DNA from: Ischnura elegans
Lineage: Eukaryota; Arthropoda; Insecta; Odonata; Coenagrionidae
Length of the DNA stretch: 64,000 nt
Direction of reading: 5' to 3'
Assembly: GCF_921293095.1 (NCBI RefSeq)
Contig: NC_060254.1
Location: 10,540,001-10,604,000, forward strand
The translations under genes were made by a program, and so were the position numbers. Within the stretch, counting starts at the first letter, position 1; each line of letters opens with the position of its first letter. Below, in pieces: positions 22,522-34,394 of this stretch. The notes below the pieces were generated by a model that saw nothing but the letters and a program-made list of their open reading frames with translations, was not told the DNA's origin and made no database searches.

Positions 22522-24044
22522 AGTGAATTACTTAGGGAAACCACACAAGACAGTAGTGAAAGGCGACAGTTATTCTTGTGCTCTCATCTAATGAAACAGC
22601 ACAGGATGCCTAGCAGTAGAGAATGCGATGATAGCAGGTAGTTTTTATAGCAGGGATTGCATGAAAACTTGGTGAACTTCTTAGGAAAACTTATAAAACG
22701 ACCATTTTTAATCAATTAGCGATGCTGCCTTGTCACATATTAATCAATCCTGGTTTAATTAATATATTTTACGCAAAAATCATCACAATTTCATTCAGTC
22801 AGGCAGTACTGTCAATAACTCCAAAAATCATTCAGTTCAACACAGGGAAGTTTGATGCAAAGTAGGATTAATCCTAAAGGCAGTACTACGACTGAGGACT
22901 GGCTGAAGATGCCGGTTTTTAATTACCCACCATTTAAACCAAGAATTTTACGCTCAGTCAATGGCATTCCTTTCAGCAAAAAATTTTAAGGTACTTTCAA
23001 GGCTCAAAGACTCAGAGGCATGGATTATATTCAGAGATATGTGAAAATCGCACTTTCATTTTTATTTTATCGCACTTTCTATAACATATTATCGCATTTC
23101 GTAGCGTCTTTTTTATATTTTCATAATGAGGTAGATGACGATGAAATGTAGTGAAACACAGTTATATGACAAAATACAGAATATTTTAAATGATAATGTT
23201 GTAGAACAATAATAAATTAAGGAATAAGACAAATAGTGGCGGAGGTGTAGCTTGCCCGCGCCCGCTTGTAGTTCGAGGCCTCGTAGAGTCCCAGCCAACT
23301 AGCAGCTGGCCAGTCGCTCACATGCTTTAAGCGGTGAGTGTCGGCGGAGCATTTAAACTGCGCTCGGCACAAAATGTACGAATTTTGCCGTCGAAAAGGC
23401 AAATTTGGGTAAAAATATCATAAAAGTCCAGTCATCGCATCTATGTCGCATTTATCGCATTCGCGGTTCTCACGAATCTCTAATTATATCTTATTTTGGA
23501 AGTCCTTGGTTTGGTATTCTATGCTATGAATTTGTCGCATATTAAACTTCTGCAGGCAGAATTCATAAAAGTGTCTTCTTCAAGGATCAGTGCAAAATAT
23601 TAGCATAGGTATGGTCACCAGAAACTATTTCCCGTACTCGGACGGTGGTATTACTTCCCTTTCCCTCATTTCATTGCCCGACGCGAGGCAGACCGTCACC
23701 CCCTGTGCATCGTAATGTGACCCTTTTCTCTCCTTCCCTAGATCCACTACTTCACAACGCCGACATCAGCTCCCCCCCTTGGGTCACGCACGGAGCTTTG
23801 CCTCTTACAGGAATTGGAACGGATTAATTTTTTACTCCCTTACTTCCGTCGCCTGTACTCGTGGAGCTCTTTGCATGCGCTGTAAAAATGAATTCCATCC
23901 GTCCGGGGCTGAGGAATCCAACGCGGCAATTTCCGTGACTTGGTGGAGGGAGGAAAAAAATGAAACTCGGAAAGTTATTGCGCTAGCTCGTACATTGTGC
24001 CTGCACGAAATGACCCGATCTAGGCATTTCAGCACTTAAAGAAT
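22522..24044. other. Gene-free stretch
   Basis: Moderately GC-rich 23250-23400 and 23640-23960. No splice-consistent gene recognised. Confidence 0.5.
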
Positions 24045-24376
24045 ACGATACCATAACGTCCATAGCAAGTATGACTATGAAACTCATTTTAACGCATATC
24101 GTGCTCACTTAGATCCGTATACTCCAAAAAAGATTTAAACGCGACAATCAGTTCTCAGTGAAAAGATTGTTGAGTAAAGATGAAATATTACTTAATAATA
24201 AACAATGATACGATAACATATTTAGCAATCCATAATATGACTGTGAAACACATTTTAAAGCATATCATGCTAAATTTGACCCGTTTGCTAAACAAAATCT
24301 TTTTAATGCGACTATCAATTCTCAGTTAAAAGATTTTATAGTAAAAATTAAATATTAATTGCTGATAAGCAATGCC
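24045..24376 (+). repeat. Two-copy tandem repeat, 166-bp period
   Basis: TATGACTATGAAACTCATTT at 24070 recurs as TATGACTGTGAAACACATTT at 24236. Following blocks (GCATATCRTGCT, CAATTCTCAGTTAAAAGATT-like) keep the same order. Two diverged copies. Confidence 0.8.
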
Positions 24377-25129
24377 ACAAGCCTGCTGTAATGGTTTAAG
24401 CTCAGGATTAAGGCAGATTTTTATGGAACCAAGGGTATAATTTAAATCTGACAACGCGCATATTGGAACACATTTTCATTTTAAAGCGGAACAAATAACT
24501 AAGGAAATCAAACGTCCGATTTCTCTTTTTATCCTATTTTAGGGCCTATTCTCTCCCCTTTCCAGATTCCTTACGATACTTATCTGAAGCACCTTCCCTC
24601 TGACCCTAAATTCTCCTTTCAACTGCTTGGTTCGTCACTGCAACTCGTCCAAAAGTTTTCTTTCTCTACCCATCATCTGAACAATTAAGCGTAATTTTCT
24701 CTTCTAAATGCTTAATTCAAATCCCAATAATCTTTCTCCTATATCAGTTTCCCCACCATAAACTTGCATATTTCCATAATATTCAAGAATCATCTTTTTT
24801 AGCACGCGTACTTCCTAATTCTAGTTCATAAGGGATGTTATCCAGTTTACGGATGGCTTAGCTACCACTGTCTATATCTGTAAATAAAAAAAACATATAT
24901 TTGACGTAATTTGCAATTGCGGCAGTGAGATTGAAACATTTACACAGAAGAATTATGATATGGACGTATATTATGAAGCATTTTGAAAAAAAGTGTTTTT
25001 GGAACCTGATCTTTGACGTTGATTTTAAGCCTTTTAATCGAGTTTAAAATATTAATCGACGCTTATCGAAGATGAAGAATAGGGGAATAACCAATCAATA
25101 CTCTGATTTTAAAAAAATTAACCAAAAAA
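24377..25129. other. Gene-free AT-rich stretch
   Basis: Nothing recognised. Confidence 0.55.
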
Positions 25130-25245
25130 GAATTGCAATGAGAAAAAATTCCCCTGGACCGAGAATCGGACCACGGACCTTTGGCCACTGCGCAGATCAC
25201 TACGCTATCCAGGTTCTTTTACTAGTTGGGATGGTGCTAAAGAAG
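25130..25245 (-). mobile_element. tRNA-derived SINE fragment (family 2)
   Basis: On the minus strand it reads GCGTAGTGATCTGCGCA, then GTGGTCCGATTCTCGGTCC, a recognisable B box (GGTCCGATTCT) with tRNA-like spacing, followed by an AATTTTTTCTCATTGCAATT body. Copies at 27165-27262 and 28360-28430 share the B-box region and the TTTTCTCAAGGCA-type body. Confidence 0.65.
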
Positions 25246-25414
25246 AGACTAGTATTTTCATAAAAATTCACAAATCTTCATCTTAAATTTAATCGTCTTG
25301 TTCTGTTCCACTGTTTCCAACCATTTACTTAGTGTATCTATTAATCCTTATGATAATTGGGGAAGAATAATATAAGACACGGCCTCAGGCGTAAATTTGT
25401 GGAATTTCTTCATC

Positions 25415-25645
25415 ATAGAATAAAATAAAATTAAATTCAGTACTTTGTTTTTTCCACACTTTATTTTAAATAGCACTACCCGGGTTTCAGCATCTAATGT
25501 TATCATCAGGACCCGGGTTTCAGCATCTCATGGTATCATAAGGTGATATAATTAGATGCTGAAACCCGGGCCGTGCTATTTAAAATAAAGAGTGGAATAA
25601 ACAAAGTAATTTTATTTTATTTCATTGTATGGGGAAGAATAACTC
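25415..25645. mobile_element. Foldback repeat 4 with a tandem hammerhead-like pair
   Basis: Inverted arms: ACTTTATTTTAAATAGCAC at the left, GTGCTATTTAAAATAAAG at the right, with A/T-rich outer extensions around 25420 and 25620. Unlike the other foldbacks, the left arm carries a 33-bp unit twice in tandem (25478-25510, 25511-25543), each with a hammerhead-like motif on the minus strand. The right arm has one, altered. Confidence 0.75.
25478..25543 (-). ncRNA. Tandem hammerhead-like motifs with 8-base palindromic stem III
   Basis: Minus strand, two 33-bp units. In the unit at 25478-25510 the order is CTGATGA, T, a weak stem II (AACAT/ATGCT), GAA, ACCCGGGT. The other unit has CTTATGA in the core. 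ACCCGGGT is a perfect palindrome with no room for a hairpin loop, so it could only pair fully with a second molecule or the neighbouring unit. Confidence 0.55.
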
Positions 25646-27164
25646 TCAAAAATATTTCTCATACTCCCATTACGTTACATCACATTTTTCATTACTCGTG
25701 CATCAGAATTGACCTTCTTTCTGCGAACGTTTTCTGTGACCTTTTACACCCATTCAAGATCGTCGCCACAGGAATGGAAAATAGTTTTACGATATGAATC
25801 AACTGAGAGCATTTTACCCTCGCACTTTATTCAAAAGATATATTTTCCCCTGTGCGTTCTGCCTCGATGCAATTAATAAATGGTTGCAAAAAAGGTTAAA
25901 AACTAGATGATTAAAACGCAAAGTTACGAAAGGGAGCCACATGCATTTATTATCCGAAAGAAAATAATTTATGAGTGCACTTAAGGTCTTGAACTCACTC
26001 TTTTCCGCCTAACGTTACCTATGCAGGTTGCATGAAGAGGCTTATATATCAATAGGTATATTTACCACGCATTCTGGAACGATCAAGGAGGAAAAAGACC
26101 ATTAGCTCAAGAAACTGCCAACTTCACCCTGCAAATGTAATTCAACCCCATCAATAAAATGACCCATAAGGCCTTATTCCAACATGCCCTTGACAGCAAC
26201 CTTACCCCTTGGTCACGCCATCTTGGCAGGTATTTTAACGACGGAAAAGGTAGTCTACGGGGAGTCACAGGAACAAAATTCTATTATCAGTTACATCATA
26301 TACTAACAATTATTATAATTTTGTCAACTAATAAAATTGTTGGGTATACTCGCGTCTTGTGGCTTAAAATTGAACGTTTCGAGTGTTGTTCACAGCAGGG
26401 ACAGGGAATAAAATTTCAACAGAGACTAAGGACAGACGATTATCAATGCATGGCTCCCAGTAACATCTTGAAACAAAGAAAGGAAATGCCAGAATGCTCT
26501 GTTCCAATTCCCCTCACCTCCACCGTGACGATGTATAAAGAGATGCACAACCTTTCCCAAGCACATTAGTTCTAAAGTGGTTCCCGGCTGATCGGAAGAG
26601 TTTTTTCAGTTATTAATAATATTTTAGTAGTCAAATATCATTAATAACTATAAATAATTATTGAGAAATACATCAAACCAAAATGAAGTGGGTCCAACCA
26701 CATCGTTTTCAGTAATCTCCATCTGATTCCTAAATATTTTACGTCATTATTCTAGTACCGCGAATATTTTTCTCTGTCAACTTGGGCTTTATCCATCAGG
26801 TTGTCGGTAAACGCATTGTGTTTGCAAATTAGAATATGAATTTTGCTTTGAAACCTAAGCAAGTTTTTAAAGAATTATTTTCCCCGAACTCAGGCACGTT
26901 TTTTGTGAATAATTAAACTTTTCACACACTCATTGTACTTAAGTTATGCCCTCTGCGCAAAGCAAAGACATCATAGATTAAGAAGACTTAAAATATTTTC
27001 AGAAAGGTAAGCTTATTACGGAATATAAGGTACCAAAACCATAAAAATGCTGAGAAAGCAGATACATTCAAATGCAAAGAAGAGTAGTTAGAGAACAAAT
27101 CAAAGCAAAAATAACCATGGTATGTAAATTCAAAATTTTCCACATAAACGACGATGAAATTGAC
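25646..27164. other. Gene-free stretch
   Basis: Contains an unrecognised 136-codon open frame (26159-26569, +) with no familiar motif; not called as a gene. Confidence 0.5.
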
Positions 27165-27262
27165 ACAAATTGCCTTGAGAAAAATATACCTAGACCGGGA
27201 ATAGAACTACTGACCTACTTTTCTCGCTAATGGGCAGATAATTTTTCTAATTATAGCTTTAC
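27165..27262 (-). mobile_element. tRNA-derived SINE fragment (family 2)
   Basis: Minus strand: GTAGTTCTATTCCCGGTCTA (degenerate B box) followed by a TTTTTCTCAAGGCAATTTG body, matching the copies near 25.2 and 28.4 kb. Confidence 0.55.
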
Positions 27263-28359
27263 TAACTATATATTTACTGCAGAAAGTCTTTCAAAATATT
27301 AATTTTTGACGGATCAAAAGAATTATTTACTCAAGGTGAACAGTGCGAAAGCCATCCTGCGTTACAACCTCTGCACCTTATTGCCAAAAGGAAGTGCGAG
27401 AAGAGTGATTGGTTCTTTTTTTATGCCTAGCTCCTCAGCAGCAGTGACGCGCCGAACTCGTCTCTTGTCTCCCTGGAGACGAAAGCAAACCACCCGACCG
27501 CGATAAACGTCAACAGCAGACAGCAGCTAGACAAACGCGAGAGCGATGGGCCCTGGGCGGCGGGACCCTGGAAAGTTATACGCTACGTACTTGCCGGTGC
27601 GTCCGATAAGAGACACACGTCCCGTCGTCACCATTTTACTGCCTGAGCAGACGCTTCTTTCACGTCGCGGCTACGCGTTACTCACACTCGGCTGGCGACT
27701 GCCTACGAAGAGCAAAAATAAAAATGCGAAAAAAATATGAAAAGTTTGGAGGGGCGAAGAGTAAGAAGATGATTGACGTTGGAGGCACAGAAAAGGGGTT
27801 GGACAAAAGGGTGAACAAAAAACGAAAACAATGAGACCTGTGAGGAAACTCAACAAGCGACGGCAAAACTCTTTCACCCGGGGAGACGTCGAGACGGAAA
27901 ACATGTCATAACCGAACACTCTTCTGCTGGCCGACTTGAAGTTGGCGAATGCCTTTTCCTCCTCACATTCATGGTTCCGCGTGGGTCGGGACACTAAAAC
28001 GCTGTGCTTCTCTGAAATGGTCACCCACCACCGAGTTTCGAAATAAAACGAAAAGGAAAAACGGTAGGCCCAACCTCAATGTTTTGATCGTTTCCGATCT
28101 GGCGATCCTGTTGCACAATTTTTGTCGTCTGTTAGAGATATCGTCTCGCTCCTTCGTCCATCGCATCAGCAGACATAATAGTGGAAATTTAATAACACAT
28201 GGTACGTGCATTTGCATCTTTGATTACACCCCTTGATGACTCATTTTAAATGTCAGTTCTGGATTTTTGATTTAATGTCCACTTTTTAAACATCTTCATC
28301 GTTGAAAACGTGTTATACAAAGGGGAAGTTTTCCAGGTATGATTCGCCTATATTTCACG
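27263..28359. other. Gene-free stretch with a GC-rich patch
   Basis: About 27380-27700 is richer in GC and CpG than its surroundings. It could be a host promoter or first exon, but no coding or splice evidence supports a gene. Confidence 0.4.
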
Positions 28360-28430
28360 AGAATGACGCAAAGTGCCTTGAGAAAAGAGTCCCTAGACCA
28401 GGATACTGTGCAAAGGACCGTTTTTACAAA
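28360..28430 (-). mobile_element. SINE family 2 remnant
   Basis: Minus strand: CCTGGTCTAGGGACTCTTTT, then CTCAAGGCACTTTGCGTCAT, matching the body of the 25.2 and 27.2 kb copies. The B box is eroded. Confidence 0.5.
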
Positions 28431-29214
28431 AGAAAGTCAATTTAAAAAACCTCTTGTAAGAACCACAGAATTATGAACTTATATTAAAAATTTTACTCAC
28501 CTGGCACATCTCACCTATTTTTTATTCACTTTTACTCACCTGGCATCAACATATTTAACGCATGATTGATTGCAGAACTTGGAAAATATTGCAATTGTGG
28601 TCACGGTAATCAATTTTTTGTTTTATTTATTTATTATCAACTTCCCCGTAAAATTTGCCTTTTATTTGATTTAAAATTGTAATTATTAATCAATTTATTT
28701 AATTAGATGTTATAAGTGCACTATAAATTTTCAGTATTGCTGAATGTGTACCATTTTATTAAAATAAAATAAATAAACATATCATATTAAGATGAATACT
28801 ACGAAATCCATGATGAATTCATGGTGTATTATATTGTGTAATGTGAATCTAGTTGAGTTGCTTGTTCTAAAATAAAATGTTGCAACATGCAATCGAGTCA
28901 TATTCTCTTAATTTATCTTATCTACCTTTAATTTCTCCTATACAGAACTATATTTTTCTTTCTGAGAAACTACCGAGTAATTCATTAAACACCAAAGAAT
29001 GTTCGTAACGGGTTGATAGACGGTTAAGTCCGGATTGATGTTTTGCAAGGTTAGAGAAAACAGCTCATAATAGCTTAAGACGAGAAATACAGAGCTGCGG
29101 AACAGGAATAAACTCTAAGAGCTTTAAATGAGATTCATTTGACTTTAATTATGGAAATAAATGCACACCATTGGCAAATATCACTACACTTGATTAATAA
29201 TAAATTAAAGTCCT
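28431..29214. other. Gene-free AT-rich stretch
   Basis: Nothing recognised. Confidence 0.55.
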
Positions 29215-29372
29215 CTCCTGCCAAATAGGAGGTCGCTGGTTCGAGTCCCGTCTGGGTAAGTTACCCTCATCCAGGGCATGGTTATTTGTGTACATTTATT
29301 ATTAACATGCTAATTATCCCGATGTAAAAGGCTGTGTAGAGCTGTTTTCGGTGGTATTGAAATAAATAAGTA
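29215..29372 (+). mobile_element. tRNA-Gly-like SINE (family 1), 5' truncated
   Basis: CTCTCCTGCCAAATAGGAGG resembles the anticodon arm of tRNA-Gly(GCC). It is followed by the B box GGTTCGAGTCC and a CTGGGTAAGTTACCCTCATCC body, and ends in an AAATAAATAAGTAAAA tail. The A box is missing. A minus-strand relative lies at 43385-43510. Confidence 0.7.
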
Positions 29373-30092
29373 AAACTAAATGTCACGGTGTAAAAAAGTG
29401 AAAGAACTCTATGATGAAAACGGACTGAATTTAATGGATTTCATTCAACATATTATTCATTACTCGGGGCCGGACAGTTTTCGTGTATATATCAACATGA
29501 AAATAGCATTAATTCTCAAAATGCGTGTCTTAAAATTAGATACTATTTTAAAACATATTTTGCTAACCACGTCCGTTTTCCTGTAACCCTGATGAAGAAA
29601 CTAAGCATATTCAATACACATAAATAGATCCGAACAGTGCAAATTAGAAAGCAGTTCCGACCATTTACGACCATAAAATGGACGTTGAGGGTACGCTGCC
29701 GGCCCTTGTCCAGGGCCGACCGGGAACGCAGGGGGGCCGCGGGAACTCGCACATCTGTCCTCCAAAGGGTTTTCCCCGTGTATTTGTTTTCCGACCCGTC
29801 GCGCCGTCAATTGTTTTCAAATCCGTCCGTGAAACTAGTGGGCCGGAATCTAGGCTCTAGGAAAACATTTCCCCATGGCAAGGCTTAGCACGAGACGGCA
29901 GAAAGTCCGAAAATATAAAATAATAATAATAAAAAAGTACGGAAGATAGGAGGGATCGCGGGCGCGGATTTGGAGGAATAAAAAAAACGCCAATTAGAAC
30001 TACGGCAGGCGTATCTTTTGACCTCCGTGTTTACATGTCCTGCCATTTCAAACCCCCACTGCTTCGACGTCGAATGCCCCACCGATCCCCCT
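29373..30092. other. Gene-free stretch
   Basis: GC-rich patch at 29690-29880 giving open frames on both strands; no homology recognised. Confidence 0.5.
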
Positions 30093-30162
30093 ATCGTCGA
30101 ATGCTCCCACTCTCGTCGAATGCTCCCACTCTCGTCAAATGCTCCCCCTCTCGTCAAATGCC
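30093..30162 (+). repeat. 18-bp minisatellite, about four units
   Basis: Consecutive units of the form TCGTCRAATGCTCCCACTC. Confidence 0.85.
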
Positions 30163-30244
30163 AGCCTCCCTCAGCGCCAACAATGAGCCACGACCCTCGA
30201 CAATCGCTCCGTTCTCGCCATGCTACTGGGGATTTTGAAGGGGG

Positions 30245-30420
30245 CGGTGTTTTTTTATATTTTTTTCTTCACTCTATTTTTTTTGGGAGTAAGAGTGGTC
30301 TAAGGGGGTGGTGATATGGGGGTACACAGTGAGCGGTACGTGTCCGTGTTGACGTGGGCTCAACTGGGAGGAGGGGGCGAGGGCGATGAGGAGGAATCGA
30401 ACCTTCTAATACTCAAAAAA
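30245..30420 (+). repeat. Dispersed repeat, copy A
   Basis: Shares TACACRGTGAGCGGTAYGTG, GTGTTGACGTGGGCTCAA and a terminal GGAATCGAACCTTCT with copy B at 31985-32380, same strand. Type unknown. Confidence 0.7.
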
Positions 30421-30441
30421 TTGAAGGCTAGTTAAAAAATA

Positions 30442-30936
30442 CAGTAAAACTCGCGTATAACGAATTTCAGGTGACCATCGTTCTATTACGCCGTAAATAG
30501 CATTTATTTACATCCATAAAAATGATTTCACTCCATACACCAAAATATTTCCGGTTAATATTCCGTAAATCGTCTTTATTTAAGCAACAGATCCGTAAAA
30601 TTTAACGTTAGTTCCATCCTTTCCAACAAAAAGCTGTAAAGAAAAGATTTTTAAGATCAACACAAGAACTATGTGACCAAAGGTGAGAAAAATTGATGAT
30701 ATAAGGTAAGAAACGGTTATGTAGCCAAGATGGCCGAAATTTATTAATAAAAGTGGAAATAATTCCTCATGAGACCAAAAAATAGCTAATAATAGCGGGG
30801 CTTTTGAATCATCCGAGCTCGTTATATGCGGAGAAATTAAGATTGGCGATCATAGGAGAGTCCACGGGACCGGGAACTCACCTCCTTATAGACGGGATTT
30901 TGTTGTATGCGTGATTGTTATAAGCGAGTTTTTCTG
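30442..30936. mobile_element. pogo-like (Tc1/mariner) MITE, 495 bp
   Basis: Inverted termini CAGTAAAACTCGCGTATAAC and, on the minus strand from 30936, CAGAAAAACTCGCTTATAAC, each flanked by TA (30440-30441, 30937-30938). CAGTA...CTCGC.TATAA ends and TA duplication are typical of pogo/Tigger-like elements. No transposase. Confidence 0.85.
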
Positions 30937-31296
30937 TAACATAAAATTTGTAAAATTTGTAAAATTCTGTAAAAAAATTACGAAACAGCGTTTTTATCGC
31001 GAGCCATAAAAAATACAAGTAAATTTTTGTTCAATATATTTTCCACTGAACTTTGAAGCAAACATATTTGTTGTCATGATTCTCTATCATTCTCGTTCCT
31101 TTAATGAATTACAGCGCCGCCATCTGATTTTGGTGGCCTTTGTTGAACTACTCTCCATATTTAATTTTGTAATTCTGAATAACAATAGAGAAACAATCAA
31201 AATCATCATAAGAGTGAAGAAAGATTTGATGCTTTCCCGGCGAATGATGTGGGTAAACTTCTCTCGGGTTTCCCACCAGGTTAAAGGCTTCATAAT

Positions 31297-31338
31297 GGCC
31301 TACGTTTCGAGCTCCGACTCGGCGCTCATCATCAGGGC
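31297..31338 (-). ncRNA. Hammerhead-like ribozyme motif (intact core)
   Basis: Minus strand: GCC, CTGATGA, T, stem II GAGC...GCTC with an internal CCG/CGG extension, GAA, ACGT, A17, GGC. Confidence 0.7.
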
Positions 31339-31358
31339 TACTGGATGAGTAGCCAGTA

Positions 31359-31400
31359 GCCCTGATGATGAGCGCCGAGTCGGAGCTCGAAACGTCGGCC
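31359..31400 (+). ncRNA. Hammerhead-like ribozyme motif (intact core)
   Basis: Plus strand: GCC, CTGATGA, T, stem II GAGC-G-CCG-AGT-CGG-A-GCTC, GAA, ACGT, C17, GGC. Every core base of CTGANGA and GAAA is present, stem I is GCC/GGC, and the triplet at the scissile site would be GUC. It is among the best-preserved copies in the window. Confidence 0.72.
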
Positions 31401-31445
31401 ATTATGAAGCCTTTAACCCGGTGGGAAACCCGAGAGAAGTTTACT

Positions 31446-31761
31446 CACATCATAAAAGTGTTAGAACATTGCATTTTCATTTGATTCTAGGCTATCCTGA
31501 AAATTTAACCATGATAGGTATTCGGAAATTGGGTGCAAATTGAGTTGAAAGATTTGACCCAGACAAGATGACAAACAACAAAGTGAGGTTATAAAAACCT
31601 TATGAAAAAGTTATAATTACGTCCGACAGTGGTTAATGGAAATTCTGAATAGCCATATTGAAATGAAGAAGCTGATAAAGTTCAACTCTAAACATTTATA
31701 ACAGACCAAACATGGTTTCAACACTAATTGAAAGTGCCGATTTTACAATGTCTGATTAACG
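31446..31761. other. Gene-free spacer
   Basis: Nothing recognised. Confidence 0.55.
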
Positions 31762-31919
31762 CTAACCATAAGATGATACAGCCCTCAATTTTACCTAGAG
31801 GCGGTTGAAAGTACCAGTTAGCTTCTGGATAAGATCAAACATCATTTTGGAATAACCTGAACTTTCGGCCTTTGCCAGGCAATGTGGAAGGCTGTATCAG
31901 TGTATCATCTCATAGTTAG
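31762..31919. repeat. Small inverted repeat, possible MITE
   Basis: CTAACCATAAGATGATACAG at the left is mirrored by GTATCATCTCATAGTTAG at the right. The short interior has no coding potential. The word CGCTAACCA flanks both sides but overlaps the repeat, so the duplication is uncertain. Confidence 0.5.
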
Positions 31920-31984
31920 GCGCTAACCAGGCTTTATAAAACCGTCTAATGGCGTCATTATTTGCACAAAAATAAAGTATGTAT

Positions 31985-32380
31985 AGGATTCTATTTTTTT
32001 GGAAGAAAAAGCGGTCAAAGGGGGTTGATATGGGGTAGGGTACACGGTGAGCGGTATGTGTTCGTGTTGACGTGGGCTCAAGTGGTAGGGGGAAGCGGGG
32101 TTATAGGGGATGGGGTGGAAATGTGAAATTCAGGGGATTAAGGGGACAGGGGTGGGGTTGGGCAGAGTGTTCGCAAGAGGGGGAGGAGACGGCGAAGAAG
32201 ATGGATGATGGATGGGTCGGGGTGGGGAAAGACGATTAGGAAGGTTCGAAGGTGATCGCCTGGAGGGTTGAATCGGGGTTTAGAAGGCGGCACATTAGCG
32301 ATTCTCGTCTGAAGGACATTTCAAAACATTCATTTCGAAGTAACTACTCGGAATCGAACCTTCTCATTCTAAAAAAAACC
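31985..32380 (+). repeat. Dispersed repeat, copy B
   Basis: Second copy of the repeat at 30245-30420, with an additional purine-rich insert (about 32085-32290). Confidence 0.65.
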
Positions 32381-32544
32381 TTCATAAATCTGGTAGATTT
32401 GGACAAAAAAACATAAATACGCATACATTACACCTACTGAGAATAATTACTTTTTTATTGTAAAAAATCTCTATCGTAACATTTATTTATGTAAAAATAT
32501 TGTATACCATTGTATTTTATATTGTTCTCATGTTTTCTTTGATA

Positions 32545-32581
32545 GCCCTGATGATAGTTTAAAATAAACTGAAACGTAGGC
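32545..32581 (+). ncRNA. Hammerhead-like ribozyme motif (solitary)
   Basis: GCC, CTGATGA, T, stem II AGTTT/AAACT (five perfect pairs), GAA, ACGT, A17, GGC. Not in a palindrome, so a single-arm copy. Stem II sequence is entirely different from the other copies while pairing is kept. Confidence 0.68.
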
Positions 32582-34390
32582 TTAAACTTTTTTAAATCAC
32601 ATACATTGACCTATACTCCGAGAACTATTTTACCATGAATTAAACGAGGTCATGATAAGAAGAAAAAAAATTAATTGCTTTTTTATAATAGGGTGGTTTC
32701 CTATTATTTTTTTATTGCCTTAATCGAAAGATTATTACTCCTGGAGTACGTATTTCACGCTTTTAGATTTTTAAATGACAATATCTATTTTTCGCGATAA
32801 AATGAAAAGTGAAAATTTTCAAGCGCGCGAAAAAGCGACGCTTAAGTATGAATGCCGGGAAATATCTCCGTACGTCGTATTTCTGGTTCCCCCTCCCGCC
32901 CGGTGAGGTGACCTTGAGGAGAGGCTTAGCGCTGATACGTCGCAGGCTGCTAGCGGGTAGCTGAGTACCTTGCTGGATGGTAGCGCTTGGCTTAAAAAAG
33001 GTTTATTAATACCTTATCAAACGAAGAAAACTTTCCGACCTTAGCCAGTTTTAATAGGTGATTATTAAGGCATGTTTCCCTGAGCTCTGTGCCTCATGCA
33101 TGCATTGGTAACCTCAGACGATGTAAACTCCTATCCTCTCGTGTAGAAACTAGGTCCCTGTGACGTCATGTGGAGTGGAATCTCATGAGCGCCAATCTGG
33201 CCTTTTTCAAATGAGGATAAAATTTGACCCTTGCCATTCGTCTAAACCGGAATTTCAAAAACCAAATAATTTATGTATTATGAATACACTAATGGTGGGT
33301 AACGAATCGCAATCAATGCCTTTCGTTTTCTTTGATGAAGGAAACTACCCTATTCGCTATCTCGGGCGTGACTTCATAGAATCGACTTAGCATAACGAAA
33401 TGTAAAAACAAGTCATCACCAGATACGTCACCAGATGATAACGTGCTGGGTCGATACCAAGGTCGTGCAGTATTATAGATATGTGGAATTACAAAGTTGT
33501 TTTTATATTTCATTTAAGTACTTTTTATGTTTTTCATTTCGATATGATGGAACAAAAAATGGCGGTGGCGCTACCTTGTACAAGAAAAACTTTATGAGTT
33601 TAAGATGACCCTCCCGGGTAGGGTCCGCCGTGGGTCCGGGGTGGGTTTAGGATGACCCACCAAACACTCGGTATGAAAAACGCCATCATAGTATTCGACT
33701 CCTCCTTTCTTTCGCCGACTTTCACTATGGAAGGCGCAAGGGGCGTAAGGCAATGACGGTCGCTGACCGTGAATGCGGCCTGCGAGCGACCAGACCGCCG
33801 TCAGGGGTGTGGCGCGGCTGTAGCTCGCGGAAAAGTATTGTATTCCTGGAAAACTGTTGAGAGGACGTTAAAATTGAGCGAATTTTGGCTCTGAAGGGCT
33901 GCAAAATCGTGCGTTAGCCCTGAAAATGATGTTACTTAAAAAAATCGGCAAAATTTAATGTTATTGCCTTTATGCTCTTTGAGCGACCTCTAAATGTTAA
34001 AAAATTGAACTGAAATTTTTGGGATATCCATTGTGCACCCCATAGCATATTTTAAGAGGTAGAAATAAAAAATCCGATAAAAAAAAAATAAACAACTCCC
34101 TCCCCACCCCCCACGCCTATACCGCGAAGGTTTTAATCAATTGTAGCAATGCATTCAAAAACGGAATTAATCCTACAAGCGAACATTTTGGATGGACAAT
34201 TATAATGTATTTATTTTGGGTTGTTCGAACAACGGCTTCGAATTTTGTCTAGAAATAGACATTTAATGCCGTAATATCTCTATTTGTGAGAAGAAGTTAA
34301 AGTGCTCTATCGTATAGCTGCATTCCTTGGTAACTGGTGCCCATTCCTGCCTGAGAAAAAACTTCGATTGATAAAATAATCCCACAACGC
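32582..34390. other. Gene-free stretch
   Basis: GC-richer patches near 32870-32990 and 33600-33830. No gene or element boundary recognised. Confidence 0.5.
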
Positions 34391-34394
34391 TTAA

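Larger units (their letters stand above)
31240..31445. mobile_element. Foldback repeat 5 (hammerhead-bearing)
   Basis: Near-perfect palindrome of about 200 bp. Arms begin GATGTGGGTAAACTTCTCTC and end GAGAGAAGTTTACTCACATC. The short unique centre is TACTGGATGAGTA-like. Same family as foldback 3. The two arms differ only at scattered bases, so it is comparatively young. Confidence 0.85.

Noticed and set aside
26159-26569. 136-codon open frame on the plus strand
   Set aside because: No recognisable motif, no conserved composition, isolated among repeats.
27380-27760. GC-rich patch as a host promoter or first exon
   Set aside because: CpG enrichment alone is not evidence; no downstream exon could be linked.
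29215-29290. Intact tRNA-Gly gene
   Set aside because: The 5' half with the A box and acceptor stem is missing and an A-rich tail follows, so it is a SINE.
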